Notes: generated from the letters alone by a model not told the origin. Positions 8,674 to 18,092 are shown, counted from the first letter of the stretch. The stretch is 40,795 nucleotides of DNA from Candidatus Avelusimicrobium pecoris (GCA_902761975.1 CACWMG010000010.1:1-40795); one strand, 5' to 3'. Translations and numbers: made by a program.

Positions 8674-9420
8674 ATGACAAATAAAAAATGGATATATGGA
8701 GTATCACTTGCAGTTTTTTTAGCCAGCTTGCTCGCACCGTCTTGCGCGCAGGCCAAAAAAACGCGGCTGGTAGCCGTTAGTGCAGATGTTGTAGAAATTA
8801 GCGGTACTTTGCAAAGTGTAAAAGGGTTTTCTTGGAACCAGCTCTTTGACTTTGAAGAATCCACGATTCCCGGCGTGTTGTCCTTAGGGTCGTTTGAACG
8901 TAAAACCGCGGTTACCACGCGTTTGCGTTTAATGGAAACCGAAGGGCGTGCCCAGGTGCTATCTAACCCCAAAATTGTAACTTCTTCCGGCAGTGCCGCC
9001 AAAATTACGGTGGGTGGTAAAGTCCCTATACCGGTTGTAAATAATCAAGGGGTCGGTTCCCAACTGGAAGAATACGGTATTTTGCTTAACGTGCTTCCCA
9101 CCATCATCCCGGAGCGCAATAATTTAATTGACTTGCAAGTCCAATTATCCGTTTCCACGGTGGACTATTCCCGTACCGTTGTTATTGGTACGGCCACAGC
9201 CCCTTCATTTACCAACCGTGATGTGGAAACGCACGTGGAACTTAACAGCGGGGAAACATTGGTCATTGGCGGCTTAAAAAGCAGTGCGCGCAACGTGAGC
9301 GAAGACCGTGTGCCGTTTTTGGGCAAATTGCCTTTAATTGGCCTTTTATTTAAGAATAAAGACGTGACGGAAGAACAACGTTCTTTGTTCCTGTTTATTA
9401 CGGTAGAAATTGTAGAGTAG
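8674..9420 (+). CDS. cpaC: Tad secretin CpaC/RcpA, short form
   Basis: The 248-residue product has a signal peptide (about 1-27) and then passes almost directly into the secretin core. Matching segments are AQVLSNPKIVTSSG, then ITVGGKVPIPV, LEEYGILLNVLPTI, and the C-terminal secretin signature VPFLGKLPLIGLLF. It forms the outer-membrane pore for the pilus. Canonical CpaC proteins are roughly 450-500 residues, with a BON or N-domain region before the core. Only about 60 residues stand there now, so this is a minimal secretin. The gene looks intact: it has a good ribosome-binding site (GGGATGAG) and no upstream in-frame extension, because cpaB ends 11 bases before. Missing periplasmic functions may be supplied by CpaB or by the FlgD-Ig or TPR proteins. 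Confidence 0.88.
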   Translation: MTNKKWIYGVSLAVFLASLLAPSCAQAKKTRLVAVSADVVEISGTLQSVKGFSWNQLFDFEESTIPGVLSLGSFERKTAVTTRLRLMETEGRAQVLSNPKIVTSSGSAAKITVGGKVPIPVVNNQGVGSQLEEYGILLNVLPTIIPERNNLIDLQVQLSVSTVDYSRTVVIGTATAPSFTNRDVETHVELNSGETLVIGGLKSSARNVSEDRVPFLGKLPLIGLLFKNKDVTEEQRSLFLFITVEIVE

Positions 9421-9429
9421 TCACTGGCT

Positions 9430-11745
9430 ATGGCAGAAGAAAAAGAAATTAAATCGGAAGCTAAAATTATTGCGTTTTGCGGCCCTAAAGAAGGTGCCGG
9501 CAAAACGACGCTTGCGCTGAACTTAGCCCTAGGTTGGGCCGGTATCCAAAAACGTCCGGTGCTGGTAGTCCCATTGGACCCATTAGCGCGTCAAGAACAC
9601 AGTTTTTATTTAAACATCAAAAAACCCGTTAGCGTGGCAGATATTTTGCAAACGCTAGGTAATACCAACATTGCTGTAGTAGGGGGGTTACTGCGGGGTA
9701 AAATTTCCATGTCCCAGTGGGGGGTAGGTCTCTTGCCGCTAGGCAATACACGCGCGCAAGTGGCATCCATTAGCCCTAAAATTTTAATTCCCATTTTATC
9801 GCGCCTGGCGCAAACGTTTGATATTTTCTTGGATGTAGATTCCAGTTTCCCTATGCAGGCCTTTGCCTTTGATATTGCAGACAAAGTATTCTGGGTTACC
9901 CAGGCCACGCGCACGCACCTCAATGCCACGGTACAGCTTTTTAACGATTATAAAGAACGCCACTACCCCATGGACCGGTTAAGCGTCATTTGTAACGCTT
10001 ACGATATGCCCGGCTCTATTGCATATGACGAAATCGAACATTTTTATGCTTCGCTAGGCAACGATATTGACGTTTTCCTCCCCTGGGATGAAGACGTAAT
10101 GAGCACGTCCAACCGGCGCGAAGTGGAAATTATTGTCAATCCGCAGGCCGAATGGGTCAAAGGGCTTCGCTTGGTACTTGCCAAAATCCGCGATTTAAAA
10201 CCGGCTCCCAAAGATTGGACGGCCTCTGTAAGTGATGCGGAATTTACCCAAGCCGCGCAAGAAATCTGGAGCCCGGTGCTATTTAACGAGGGTAAAACCC
10301 AAACTACCATCAACCACGTAGCGGATGAGGACGAAAAAGGTGGCACTAAACTCTCGTTTTGGGACGATTTAAAACAAAAAGTCCATAAAGAAGTAGTCCA
10401 CACGCTTGAAATTGAGCATATTGTGGTGAGCGAGGAAAGCTCCGCCAGTGCCCAAACCCGCAAACGGGTGGCCGCTATTGTGGATGATATTTTACAAAAG
10501 CAACCCAATTTGCAGTTTTCGCGTGAACAGCGTGCCCGTTTTTCGTCAGAGCTACTAGACGAGATTTTGGGGTTAGGTCCGCTGGAAGTCTTAATGCGCG
10601 ATCCGGCCGTTACCGAAATTATGGTCAATGCCTTTGATAAAATTTTCATTGAGCAAAAAGGGAAACTTACCCTTACCAAATACAAATTTAGAAATAACGA
10701 CCAAGTGGTACAAGTCATTAAACGTATTGTGGCCCCGCTCGGCCGTCGTATTGACGAATCTGTGCCGCTCGTAGACGCGCGTTTAAAGGACGGTTCCCGT
10801 GTTAACGCCATTATTTCGCCGCTTGCGGTATCCGGCCCTACGCTTACCATCCGCCGTTTCTCGCAAAAGCCGTTCGGGCCCGAGGATTACTACCGCTTTG
10901 GTACCATTACCCCCGCCTGTATGGAATTTATTAAGCAGTGCGTTAAAATCCGCAAAAACATCATTGTCTGCGGCGGTACGGGTACCGGTAAAACGACGTT
11001 TTTAAATGCTATTTCCGGCTATATTGCGGATGATGAACGTATCATCACGGTAGAAGATACCGCGGAACTTCGTTTGCAACAACCGCACTGGGTATCGCTG
11101 GAAAGCCGTCCGCCAAACGTAGAAGGCAAAGGGGCGGTTACGATTCAAGATTTAGTCAAAAACTGTTTACGTATGCGTCCGGACCGCATTGTAGTCGGGG
11201 AGTGCCGTGGTGGCGAAGCGTTGGATATGTTGCAAGCCATGAACACCGGGCACGAAGGGTCCTTAACTACTATTCACGCCAATACCCCGCGCGACGGTTT
11301 ATCTCGTTTGGAGGCCATGTGCTTGCAAACAGGGGTAGATTTGCCGGTGCGTGTAATTCGTGAAATGATTTCTTCGGCTGTTAATATGATTGTACAGCTT
11401 TCCCGTTTTTCGGACGGTTCTCGTAAAGTAACCTACATTACCGAAATGCACGGTATGGAAAACGGCGAAATTTTATCTACCGATTTATTCCGCTACGTGC
11501 AAACGGGCGTAGATGAAAACGGCAAAGTGCAAGGGGTGTTTGCACCTACAGGCAACTTGCCTACTTTCTTTGATGAATTTGCGGCCAAAGGTTGGCCGGT
11601 GGACTCAGGCGTATTTACCCAGGGGGCCATTAAGTTGGATGCTCACGGCGAGCCCGACGTGAAATCCCTGGCAAACGCAGCGCAGCCCGCGGATCGCCCA
11701 CAGGCTCCGCAAGCTCCGTTGCCGCCTGCTCCGCCGCAGCTGTAA
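9430..11745 (+). CDS. tadA: TadZ/CpaE-TadA/CpaF fusion ATPase
   Basis: Two proteins that are normally separate are joined in one 771-residue frame. Residues about 12-270 form a MinD/ParA-like domain: deviant Walker [11 protein letters not shown] at 18-27, LDVDSSFP as the Walker B region, and VICNAYD. This matches TadZ/CpaE, the polar localisation factor. Residues about 300-720 are the secretion ATPase TadA/Cpa[29 protein letters not shown], Walker [10 protein letters not shown] near 515, [12 protein letters not shown] near 583, and the [12 protein letters not shown] box. The C-terminal tail is Pro/Ala/Gln-rich. No frameshift or internal stop separates the halves. TadA powers pilus extension at the inner membrane with TadB and TadC, which follow. 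The start has no strong ribosome-binding site and lies 9 bases after the secretin. Confidence 0.92.
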   Translation: MAEEKEIKSEAKIIAFCGPKEGAGKTTLALNLALGWAGIQKRPVLVVPLDPLARQEHSFYLNIKKPVSVADILQTLGNTNIAVVGGLLRGKISMSQWGVGLLPLGNTRAQVASISPKILIPILSRLAQTFDIFLDVDSSFPMQAFAFDIADKVFWVTQATRTHLNATVQLFNDYKERHYPMDRLSVICNAYDMPGSIAYDEIEHFYASLGNDIDVFLPWDEDVMSTSNRREVEIIVNPQAEWVKGLRLVLAKIRDLKPAPKDWTASVSDAEFTQAAQEIWSPVLFNEGKTQTTINHVADEDEKGGTKLSFWDDLKQKVHKEVVHTLEIEHIVVSEESSASAQTRKRVAAIVDDILQKQPNLQFSREQRARFSSELLDEILGLGPLEVLMRDPAVTEIMVNAFDKIFIEQKGKLTLTKYKFRNNDQVVQVIKRIVAPLGRRIDESVPLVDARLKDGSRVNAIISPLAVSGPTLTIRRFSQKPFGPEDYYRFGTITPACMEFIKQCVKIRKNIIVCGGTGTGKTTFLNAISGYIADDERIITVEDTAELRLQQPHWVSLESRPPNVEGKGAVTIQDLVKNCLRMRPDRIVVGECRGGEALDMLQAMNTGHEGSLTTIHANTPRDGLSRLEAMCLQTGVDLPVRVIREMISSAVNMIVQLSRFSDGSRKVTYITEMHGMENGEILSTDLFRYVQTGVDENGKVQGVFAPTGNLPTFFDEFAAKGWPVDSGVFTQGAIKLDAHGEPDVKSLANAAQPADRPQAPQAPLPPAPPQL

Positions 11746-11754
11746 CGTAAACGT

Positions 11755-13377
11755 ATGAAACAAAACCGCGTACTTGTTAAATTAGGCTGTGTGCTTGGGT
11801 TGTTCCTCGTAAGTGTAGGAACGGCACAGGCCCGTTCGTTAGACGCTAAGGATCTGCGCAAAATACAATGCGCGCAGGATAAAATGCGTATTTTGGCGGG
11901 TTTTTTTAATGTAGAGTCCAAAGAAACAAGTTACACGCTTACCGATTTATGCGGCGCCGCTGCTAACAAGCCGGTTACTATGCCGGATTGGTTTAGTGAA
12001 GAACTGGCCCGTATGGACAAAAATAAAGTTGTTTTTGTTAAGACAGAAAATCAAACTTATAGCGAGGTGGATTTGTGGCGCCAGGCTTTTTCTAACGTGT
12101 ATTTGTATTTGGACCGCGCCGCCCAATCGCTAGATCCCAACCGACCTATTGTGCTGGAACAACTTTCCCGCGGTTATGTAGGAAACCGTCTTAATTTAAT
12201 GGCCACACTGGACCGTTTAAATAAAGATTTACTGCGTGGTAACCAACTGCTGGTGATGAAAGACAGTATGGACGGCCGTGCGCGTTCCATGCTTTCCACG
12301 TTGGAGCTGATTAACAACGAATTTTTCAGCACCATTGAATCGTTTTCCAGTCCGGTTTCCCAGCGCGACGACAAATACCGCAAATCCGTCATGGCCGTGG
12401 TGGTACTAGCCAATCATCTCTACGCGCAATTTATGGGCAGTCCTATTCCGGCCACTCCACCTAGCCCTGAAACATACCAAACCACACAAGCGGACCGACT
12501 TTTTAGCTTAATCCTCATTTTAATCGGTTCTGTGTTGGCTGGGATGTTTGTTTATTTCTTTATTAAAACCAAGAGCGATAGTATTGACCGTGCCTTGGAA
12601 GATTACCGTGCCAAAAGTGTGGCCTGGGCCGAAGATTTCAACCGTCAATTTATTACCATAGATGTCAAATACATTGTGATGGGTACCCTGGCTGTATTTA
12701 TGATCATTGGGTTTATGTTTGGGTGGATGATTGGCGGCTTTTTAGGGGTCTTTGTATTCTTGGCTATTTTAGCGATGGGGGGCGTCTTTAGTATTCGGGT
12801 TCCTGCCGCTATTTTAGATACTCTTAAACGGAGTCGTGGGGTCAAGGTCAACAAGCAACTCATGGACGCGCTGATTTTACTTTCTAACTCCTTACGTTCG
12901 GGGATGGACATTGTACAAGGTTTTGAAATGGTTTCTAAAGATTTACTGCCACCCATTTCGGACGAATTTGGTCTGGTGGTTAAAAACTACCAACTGGGCA
13001 CTCCTTTTGAGCAAGCTTTAGAAGGCATGGTCAACCGGGTAGATAGCCGTATGCTTTCTTATATTGTTAAAGCCATTATTATTCAGCGCCAAGTAGGTGG
13101 TAATTTGCCGGTTATCTTTGCGCGCTTGGTAGAAAACATCCGTGAAGAAAGTAAATTGGAAGAGAAACTCCAGGCTATGACGGCCCAACAGCGCATCCAG
13201 TCTATTGTAGTGAGTATTATGCCCTTTGTTATGATGATGGTGATGTTTGTATTTAACCCCACCCAAATGATTAACTTTTACACCAGCCCCATTGGGATGA
13301 TGGTATTTCTATTTTGTATTGTGTGGATTTTCATTGGGATGCAGGTGCTTCGCAAATTGGGGGACATTAAGGTTTAA
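11755..13377 (+). CDS. tadB: TadB-like inner-membrane platform protein with extra periplasmic domain
   Basis: The C-terminal half of this 540-residue protein is a type II secretion F (T2SSF) domain: ILLSNSLRSGMDIVQGFEMV, then GTPFEQALEGMVNR and QRQVGGNLPVIFARL, with flanking transmembrane helices. This is the Tad platform protein TadB. The N-terminal 245 residues are unusual. They begin with a signal peptide (ending TAQA, about residue 26) and form an alpha-helical exported region with a CAQ...CGAA cysteine pair. A transmembrane helix at about 248-270 follows. Usual TadB proteins are about 300 residues and lack this domain. It may contact the secretin complex from the periplasmic side (inference). 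tadC starts 2 bases after the stop. Confidence 0.85.
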   Translation: MKQNRVLVKLGCVLGLFLVSVGTAQARSLDAKDLRKIQCAQDKMRILAGFFNVESKETSYTLTDLCGAAANKPVTMPDWFSEELARMDKNKVVFVKTENQTYSEVDLWRQAFSNVYLYLDRAAQSLDPNRPIVLEQLSRGYVGNRLNLMATLDRLNKDLLRGNQLLVMKDSMDGRARSMLSTLELINNEFFSTIESFSSPVSQRDDKYRKSVMAVVVLANHLYAQFMGSPIPATPPSPETYQTTQADRLFSLILILIGSVLAGMFVYFFIKTKSDSIDRALEDYRAKSVAWAEDFNRQFITIDVKYIVMGTLAVFMIIGFMFGWMIGGFLGVFVFLAILAMGGVFSIRVPAAILDTLKRSRGVKVNKQLMDALILLSNSLRSGMDIVQGFEMVSKDLLPPISDEFGLVVKNYQLGTPFEQALEGMVNRVDSRMLSYIVKAIIIQRQVGGNLPVIFARLVENIREESKLEEKLQAMTAQQRIQSIVVSIMPFVMMMVMFVFNPTQMINFYTSPIGMMVFLFCIVWIFIGMQVLRKLGDIKV

Positions 13378-13379
13378 CT

Positions 13380-14267
13380 ATGAGTAACTTGATGCTAGTG
13401 ATGCTTAATTTGTTGTTGCTGATAGGGGCGGGTGCCACATTTATATTTATTTTCCGCCTGTTCGCTCCTTCCACGCAAAAGGAAGAAATCGTGGATATTG
13501 CAGTGCGCCGTTATAAATCGGCTTCCAGTTTTGCCCGTTTAAACCCCGATGAAAAACTTATTGATAAACTGGCTGTGTTTTGTTTAAATACGTTTCATTT
13601 AGAAGATTCTTTAGAAGAAATGTATTTGCAATTGGGTAGCCCGGAAAAGCCCCAACCCGTGGATATTTTGTACACTAAAATTATTGCGGCGGTGGCGTTG
13701 CCGGCAGCCATGATGTTGTTATTTAAGTCGTTTTGGCCCATTATTTTCTTGCCGGTAGGTTTTATCTTGCCGGATGTGCTTATTAAAGGGCGCATCCAAA
13801 AACGCCAGCAAGAAATTTTGGGTAACTTTTCTACTACGGTGGATTTGGCGGCGTTAATTATTGAGTCCGGGCTCGACTATTTAACCGCGTTTGAAAGAAT
13901 TATCAAAGTAGCGCGTGAAAAAACAATTTTGGAAGAAGAATTAGATAAAACCATTGGGGAAATTAAACTGGGGTATTCCCGGCGCGAAGCCCTAGAGCGT
14001 TTTGCCGCCCGTACGGGTGTGCAAGAAGTGCGCTCGCTAGTGGGGCTGATTATCCAGTCGGACGAACTGGGTACCAGCCTGGTGGATTTGTTGCGCAATT
14101 TCTCGGCCGATTTACGCTCCCGCCGTTTGAACAAGGCCGAAAAATTAGCTGCCCAGGCCTCCACCAAGATGTTGTTTCCCTTATTTATCTTCATCTTTCC
14201 TACGATTTTTATTTTAATTTTGTCCCCGATGCTCAGCGGCCTTTTTTCCGGCGGACTCGGGTTTTGA
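13380..14267 (+). CDS. tadC: TadC-like inner-membrane platform protein
   Basis: This 295-residue protein has an N-terminal membrane helix (about 4-26), two more at about 94-135, and a T2SSF domain. The domain is marked by LAALIIESGLDYLTAFERI, GEIKLGYSRREALERFA and IIQSDELGTSLVDLLRNF. A C-terminal helix ends in LSGLFSGGLGF. Length and layout match TadC, the second Tad platform protein, which pairs with TadB around the ATPase TadA. It begins 2 bases after tadB, so the two are surely translated together. Confidence 0.88.
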   Translation: MSNLMLVMLNLLLLIGAGATFIFIFRLFAPSTQKEEIVDIAVRRYKSASSFARLNPDEKLIDKLAVFCLNTFHLEDSLEEMYLQLGSPEKPQPVDILYTKIIAAVALPAAMMLLFKSFWPIIFLPVGFILPDVLIKGRIQKRQQEILGNFSTTVDLAALIIESGLDYLTAFERIIKVAREKTILEEELDKTIGEIKLGYSRREALERFAARTGVQEVRSLVGLIIQSDELGTSLVDLLRNFSADLRSRRLNKAEKLAAQASTKMLFPLFIFIFPTIFILILSPMLSGLFSGGLGF

Positions 14268-14276
14268 GGAATGCGT

Positions 14277-15737
14277 ATGAATAAACATTTGGTACTGATG
14301 AGTGTTTTGTGGGGGCTGGCTACTGCGGCTAGTGCCTCCACATTTAACCGCGAAGTTCCCGTCCGCCAATATGGTAAAGAAGCGGGCATGATGTTGGACT
14401 TAGGAAAAATTTCACTGGGTACACTTAATGACGTGGAAGAAAAAAAACAATATCTATCCACCGTTCAGTTGGAAAAACAGCGCATCCAAAACTATACGTT
14501 GCGTATGGTGTATGAAAACGCCTACCAACTTTATAAACAAGGCGACTATCAACGCGCCCAAGAACTTGCGCAAACCATTTTAAGTATTGACCCTAATTTT
14601 AAGCAAGCCCAAACTTTGGCCACCCAAGCCAATCACATGGGCACCTATGGTACGGTTTCCGAATCGCAAGTATTGGACGCCAAATTTAAAGAAGCTGCCG
14701 CTTTGTACGACAGTGGCCGCTTGGTGGAAGCGAACGACAAATTAAACGAAATTTTGACCATTCGTCCCGGCAATGCACGTGCTTTGGCGTGGAAACGTCA
14801 AATTGATGCCGAAATTGCCAAAGAATATGCCCGTCGTGGGGACGTAGCCAATAAGCAAGGGGACTATCAAGCCGCTGTGGACGCGTGGTACAATTCACTC
14901 TTAATGCGCAAGGAAGATCCCTCCTTAGTTGCCAAGATATCCGAAGCAGAGTCCAAACTGCGCCAACAGCAACTCCAATCCAATATGAAACAGGCCCTAG
15001 AATTGTATAACCAAGGTAAATATGTAGAGGCTTACGCCGTTTTTGAACGTATCCGTAAAATCCAACCCGGGGACGTACGTGTACAAAAATATATGTCTCA
15101 GCTTAAAAACGAGATTGCCGGTGGTTATTATACGGCCGGGTGTCAGGCTTACAACACCTACCATTTTGACAGGGCCATTTCGTATTGGAATAACGCCAAA
15201 AAATGGGGAGCTGATAGTGCTGCTATGGACACGCTGATTAAGAACGCTCGTACCTCTAAGGAACGATATCTGCGTAACCAAGAATTGCGCGCGCAACGGG
15301 AAGAAATGGAAGCCAAACAGGCAGAAATAGCTGCCCAGCAAGCGGCTGAAAAGGCCAAACAAAAGACGGAAGAATTGGCGCAAAAGATTGAAGACCAAGA
15401 TTTGATTGAAACCATCACGGTAGATAACCAAATTCCTACCTTAACACCTACTCTGGGGACTACCACAACTACTACAACTACTACCACTACCACTACCGGT
15501 TCTTCTATGCCGGGTGTGTCGGAAGTAGTGCCGGGGTTGTCGGGTGGGGTAACCCGTGTGTCGGCGGAGGCGAGTGCCGCCTCACGCGCCAAATATATTG
15601 AAGGCTTAGATGCGTTCAACCAGGATGATTTTGAACGTGCACGCCAAGCCTGGATTGCTGCCAAGCAATTAGACCCGGGCAATACGGACGCCGAACTGGG
15701 GTTGCGTAAAGTAGAAGAGTTAATGATGGTTAAATAG
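14277..15737 (+). CDS. Exported TPR protein (TadD-like position) with polythreonine tract
   Basis: I choose the ATG at 14277 over the in-frame one at 14271 because GAGGA (14266-14270) is 6 bases from the former and touches the latter. The 486-residue product has a signal peptide (ending ATAASAS) and TPR repeats at about residues 70-310 (AYQLYKQGDYQRAQELAQ, then EAAALYDSGRLVEANDKL, LELYNQGKYVEAYAVFE). A charged coiled coil follows at about 320-380, then 13 consecutive Thr codons, a Gly/Ser linker, and a last TPR (GLDAFNQDDFERARQAW). In other Tad loci this place is held by TadD, a TPR lipoprotein needed for pilus assembly. This one has no lipobox and is larger. Confidence 0.78.
   Translation: MNKHLVLMSVLWGLATAASASTFNREVPVRQYGKEAGMMLDLGKISLGTLNDVEEKKQYLSTVQLEKQRIQNYTLRMVYENAYQLYKQGDYQRAQELAQTILSIDPNFKQAQTLATQANHMGTYGTVSESQVLDAKFKEAAALYDSGRLVEANDKLNEILTIRPGNARALAWKRQIDAEIAKEYARRGDVANKQGDYQAAVDAWYNSLLMRKEDPSLVAKISEAESKLRQQQLQSNMKQALELYNQGKYVEAYAVFERIRKIQPGDVRVQKYMSQLKNEIAGGYYTAGCQAYNTYHFDRAISYWNNAKKWGADSAAMDTLIKNARTSKERYLRNQELRAQREEMEAKQAEIAAQQAAEKAKQKTEELAQKIEDQDLIETITVDNQIPTLTPTLGTTTTTTTTTTTTTGSSMPGVSEVVPGLSGGVTRVSAEASAASRAKYIEGLDAFNQDDFERARQAWIAAKQLDPGNTDAELGLRKVEELMMVK
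15459..15497 (+). repeat. ACN codon microsatellite (13 Thr)
   Basis: Thirteen consecutive threonine codons (ACT/ACC/ACA mixture) sit in the linker of the TPR protein. The units are in frame, so length changes of whole codons would keep the gene open. Confidence 0.95.
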
Positions 15738-15745
15738 GAGTAAGT

Positions 15746-16852
15746 ATGAAATTAACTTCTAAGTGGCTTTTATGGTTTGTACTAGTTACGGTATATGCGG
15801 CCGTAATTGGGGGTCTGTTTTACTACAATTTATTCAAATACGTATTTGATACAAAACTGCAAAATGAAATGGTGGAAATGATTCGCTACCGTGCCCCGCA
15901 ACTGGTGCAAGGGCTAGCGGCTAAACCGAAACAAGTGTCTTTCAATGAAGCCAACCAAATGAAAGATATGATGCAAAATGATGCCCGCGTTAAAAGTGTT
16001 ATTTATCTAAATTATGACGGTTCTATCCGTTGGCACGAAAATGTGAAATTTTTAGGAATGTCCTACACGGACTATAATAACGCCGTGGGCTTTGACAGTA
16101 ACGCCCCTGTTCAAGCTATCCGCACCGCAGAGCCGCGTGCTATTTTAACAGGCCGTGGTGAGACGTATGATATGGCGATTCCGCTGCTAGCCAAAGGCAA
16201 CACGGTAGCTGGGGTAGTGGATTTGACCGTTTCCCGTGCGGCCGCGCGGGAACTCATTCACTCTTCTATGGTGCGCTATTGTATTGGCGTGCTTGTAATG
16301 ATTTTACTGATTGGCGGGGTGCTGTATTTATTCTTGCTTCTTAAAGTAATTCGTCCGCTAGTCAGCTTGAAAGACAACATAGAGGCCGTTTCTTTGAATA
16401 ATCTAACTTTTGAGGTTGCCGATCGGCGGGATGAAATAGGGGATGTAGCCCAAGCTGTTAAGGGACTACTTAGCAAACTTAGTGAAGACATCAAAGGCCT
16501 TGAAAACGTAGAAATTATGTCCCTGGAGAAAGAAAAAACATGGTGGAAATCTATTCTAGGAGTGGTGGTGCCCAAAGGGACGCGCGCTCTTATTGTGGAT
16601 GAAAATAACAATGTGCTCTATACCAACTTTGAATTTAATGTTGCTGAAAAACAAACTGTTCACTTGCTAGATATTTTTGATGCCCGTCAGCAAGAAATTA
16701 TCCAAGCGGTGGGTGAAGCCCTTGAAAACCCCAGCAAAGTTATACGTACTAGCGTGGTAAATCAAGGGGTAAAATGTTTGGTACGTGCGGTGCAACTGCC
16801 CGATGATGCAGGCAAAAACCGCATTGTGGTGGTGTTGGAGCCGGGAAAATAA
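15746..16852 (+). CDS. Membrane sensor with HAMP domain and no kinase
   Basis: This 368-residue protein has an N-terminal transmembrane helix (about 8-28) and an exported domain (about 30-172) with a PAS/dCache-like pattern (SVIYLNYDGSIRWHEN, YDMAIPLLAKGNTVAGVVDL). The second helix is at about 176-198, with a HAMP region (RPLVSLKDNIEAVS...RRDEIGDVAQA, about 203-245). The cytoplasmic C-terminus has a PAS-like start (ALIVDENNNVLYTNFEF). No histidine kinase, GGDEF or methyl-accepting segment follows. It may relay an envelope signal to the Tad ATPase or to the kinases 1.5 kb downstream (inference). It has a clear AGGAG ribosome-binding site. Confidence 0.7.
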   Translation: MKLTSKWLLWFVLVTVYAAVIGGLFYYNLFKYVFDTKLQNEMVEMIRYRAPQLVQGLAAKPKQVSFNEANQMKDMMQNDARVKSVIYLNYDGSIRWHENVKFLGMSYTDYNNAVGFDSNAPVQAIRTAEPRAILTGRGETYDMAIPLLAKGNTVAGVVDLTVSRAAARELIHSSMVRYCIGVLVMILLIGGVLYLFLLLKVIRPLVSLKDNIEAVSLNNLTFEVADRRDEIGDVAQAVKGLLSKLSEDIKGLENVEIMSLEKEKTWWKSILGVVVPKGTRALIVDENNNVLYTNFEFNVAEKQTVHLLDIFDARQQEIIQAVGEALENPSKVIRTSVVNQGVKCLVRAVQLPDDAGKNRIVVVLEPGK

Positions 16853-16866
16853 TTTTAGGAGAATAT

Positions 16867-17136
16867 ATGAAAGTAGAAATTAAAAAAGTAGCTGTTAAAG
16901 ATGTTTTATTTTCTGTTTTCCCGTTAGCCGTATTTGTCATTATGTTGCTAACGGCATGTTTGGAAATTTTCAAACCGGAAGCTACCCTCACTGTGTCTTA
17001 TTTAATGGGGCTGGTGCTTTATGCTATCCAAGGGACGCTCATTTTCTTAGTGTCTACGGTAGTATTCGTAGCGGTGTATAACTTTTTGTGTGCATTAGGA
17101 ATTCGTGGTGTACGCGTAGAATTGGAAGATAAATAA
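16867..17136 (+). CDS. Small two-helix membrane protein
   Basis: This 89-residue protein has two predicted transmembrane helices (about 17-36 and 45-75) and short charged ends (MKVEIKKVAVKD at the start, RVELEDK at the end). AGGAG lies at the right distance from the ATG, and the gene sits 14 bases after the HAMP sensor and 14 before the thioredoxin-fold gene, so it belongs to the operon. The pattern (two helices, a final charged segment) resembles DUF3566-like or general small membrane proteins, but I cannot assign a family. It may be an accessory of the pilus platform or the sensor. Confidence 0.65.
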   Translation: MKVEIKKVAVKDVLFSVFPLAVFVIMLLTACLEIFKPEATLTVSYLMGLVLYAIQGTLIFLVSTVVFVAVYNFLCALGIRGVRVELEDK

Positions 17137-17150
17137 AAAAGAGGTGAGTT

Positions 17151-18092
17151 ATGAAAAAAATAGTTGTTATATGTATTTGTACTTTACTGGCAATACCCGT
17201 TTTAGCGGCGCAAAATACAAAGAAAAAAAGCACTGCTAAAAAAGCAAAGGTCGACTTTGTAGTGGTAGAGTCAGGTGAGTATGCTGCTGGCAAAGAAGAT
17301 GCTGGATTGACGGCGGGTTTGTCTAGTTTCCTAGGTGTGGAACCGGTGGTAAAAAAGATGACTCAATTGCAAGCATTGCAAGACCCTGCTTTGGCTAACT
17401 TGGATTACAGCTTTTTACCAGTCTATTTAATTAAAAAGACAGATGCTGTGCGCAAAAAAATGGAGCCGCATATTCAACGGGGTTACGTACAAGAAACGGC
17501 CGATTACATTGTGCTTACGCATCAAACCCGCACCGGTGTTTATACAAATGCGCAGGCCAAACCTGGCGTGATGGAAATTTTTGTGATGTCCCAATGCCCT
17601 TATGGGGTCATGGCGGAAAATGCTGTCATTGAAGCTAAGAAAAATGGGGAATTTCCGCAAGACAAAATCGTTAAAATCCGCTACATTGTCAGCTACGACA
17701 ACGCCAACGGTTTTTCCAGTATGCACGGCTCTGGCGAGTGGGAAGAAGACGTCCGCCAACTGTTAATTGCTAAGTATTATCCTTCCAAATTATGGCAGTA
17801 TTTGTCTATTCGTAACAAAGACTACCGCTCCAGCCGTTGGGATAAAGCCATGAAAGAAGCAGGCATCAATCCCAACAAAATTATGAAAAAGTTTGATACG
17901 GAAGGGTTGGAATTGTTAAAAGCGGAAGCCGAATATAGCAAAAAATACGGCATTAGTGCTTCGCCTACCTTCCTATGGGAAGGTAAAGTACAGCTGGATT
18001 TTGGAACTGCCGCCCAAATTGACGGGTTCTCTTTCTTGGTTCCTAATCGTACGCGCGGCAATGCACAGGCCGCTCCCGCCGGTAACTGCTAG
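17151..18092 (+). CDS. Secreted thioredoxin-fold protein with CPYG active site
   Basis: This 313-residue protein has a signal peptide (cleaved near AIPVLAA). The C-terminal domain begins MEIFVMSQCPYGVMAE, with a thioredoxin-like strand and Cys149 in CPYG, and ends with the conserved cis-Pro region ISASPTFLWEG. Only one Cys is in the active site (CPYG, not CPYC), and the only other mature Cys is the last residue, C313, so it is monothiol or uses a distant partner. Related DsbA/DsbG- or GILT-like proteins act on disulfides in the periplasm. Its operon position points to folding of Cys-containing pilus or surface proteins, such as those at 1010, 22071, 23216 and 31469 (inference). A terminator-like hairpin follows. 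Confidence 0.72.
   Translation: MKKIVVICICTLLAIPVLAAQNTKKKSTAKKAKVDFVVVESGEYAAGKEDAGLTAGLSSFLGVEPVVKKMTQLQALQDPALANLDYSFLPVYLIKKTDAVRKKMEPHIQRGYVQETADYIVLTHQTRTGVYTNAQAKPGVMEIFVMSQCPYGVMAENAVIEAKKNGEFPQDKIVKIRYIVSYDNANGFSSMHGSGEWEEDVRQLLIAKYYPSKLWQYLSIRNKDYRSSRWDKAMKEAGINPNKIMKKFDTEGLELLKAEAEYSKKYGISASPTFLWEGKVQLDFGTAAQIDGFSFLVPNRTRGNAQAAPAGNC

Noticed and set aside
10044-10850. A 268-codon open frame on the minus strand
   Set aside because: It is antisense to the middle of the TadZ-TadA gene, with Ser/Thr-rich meaningless sequence.
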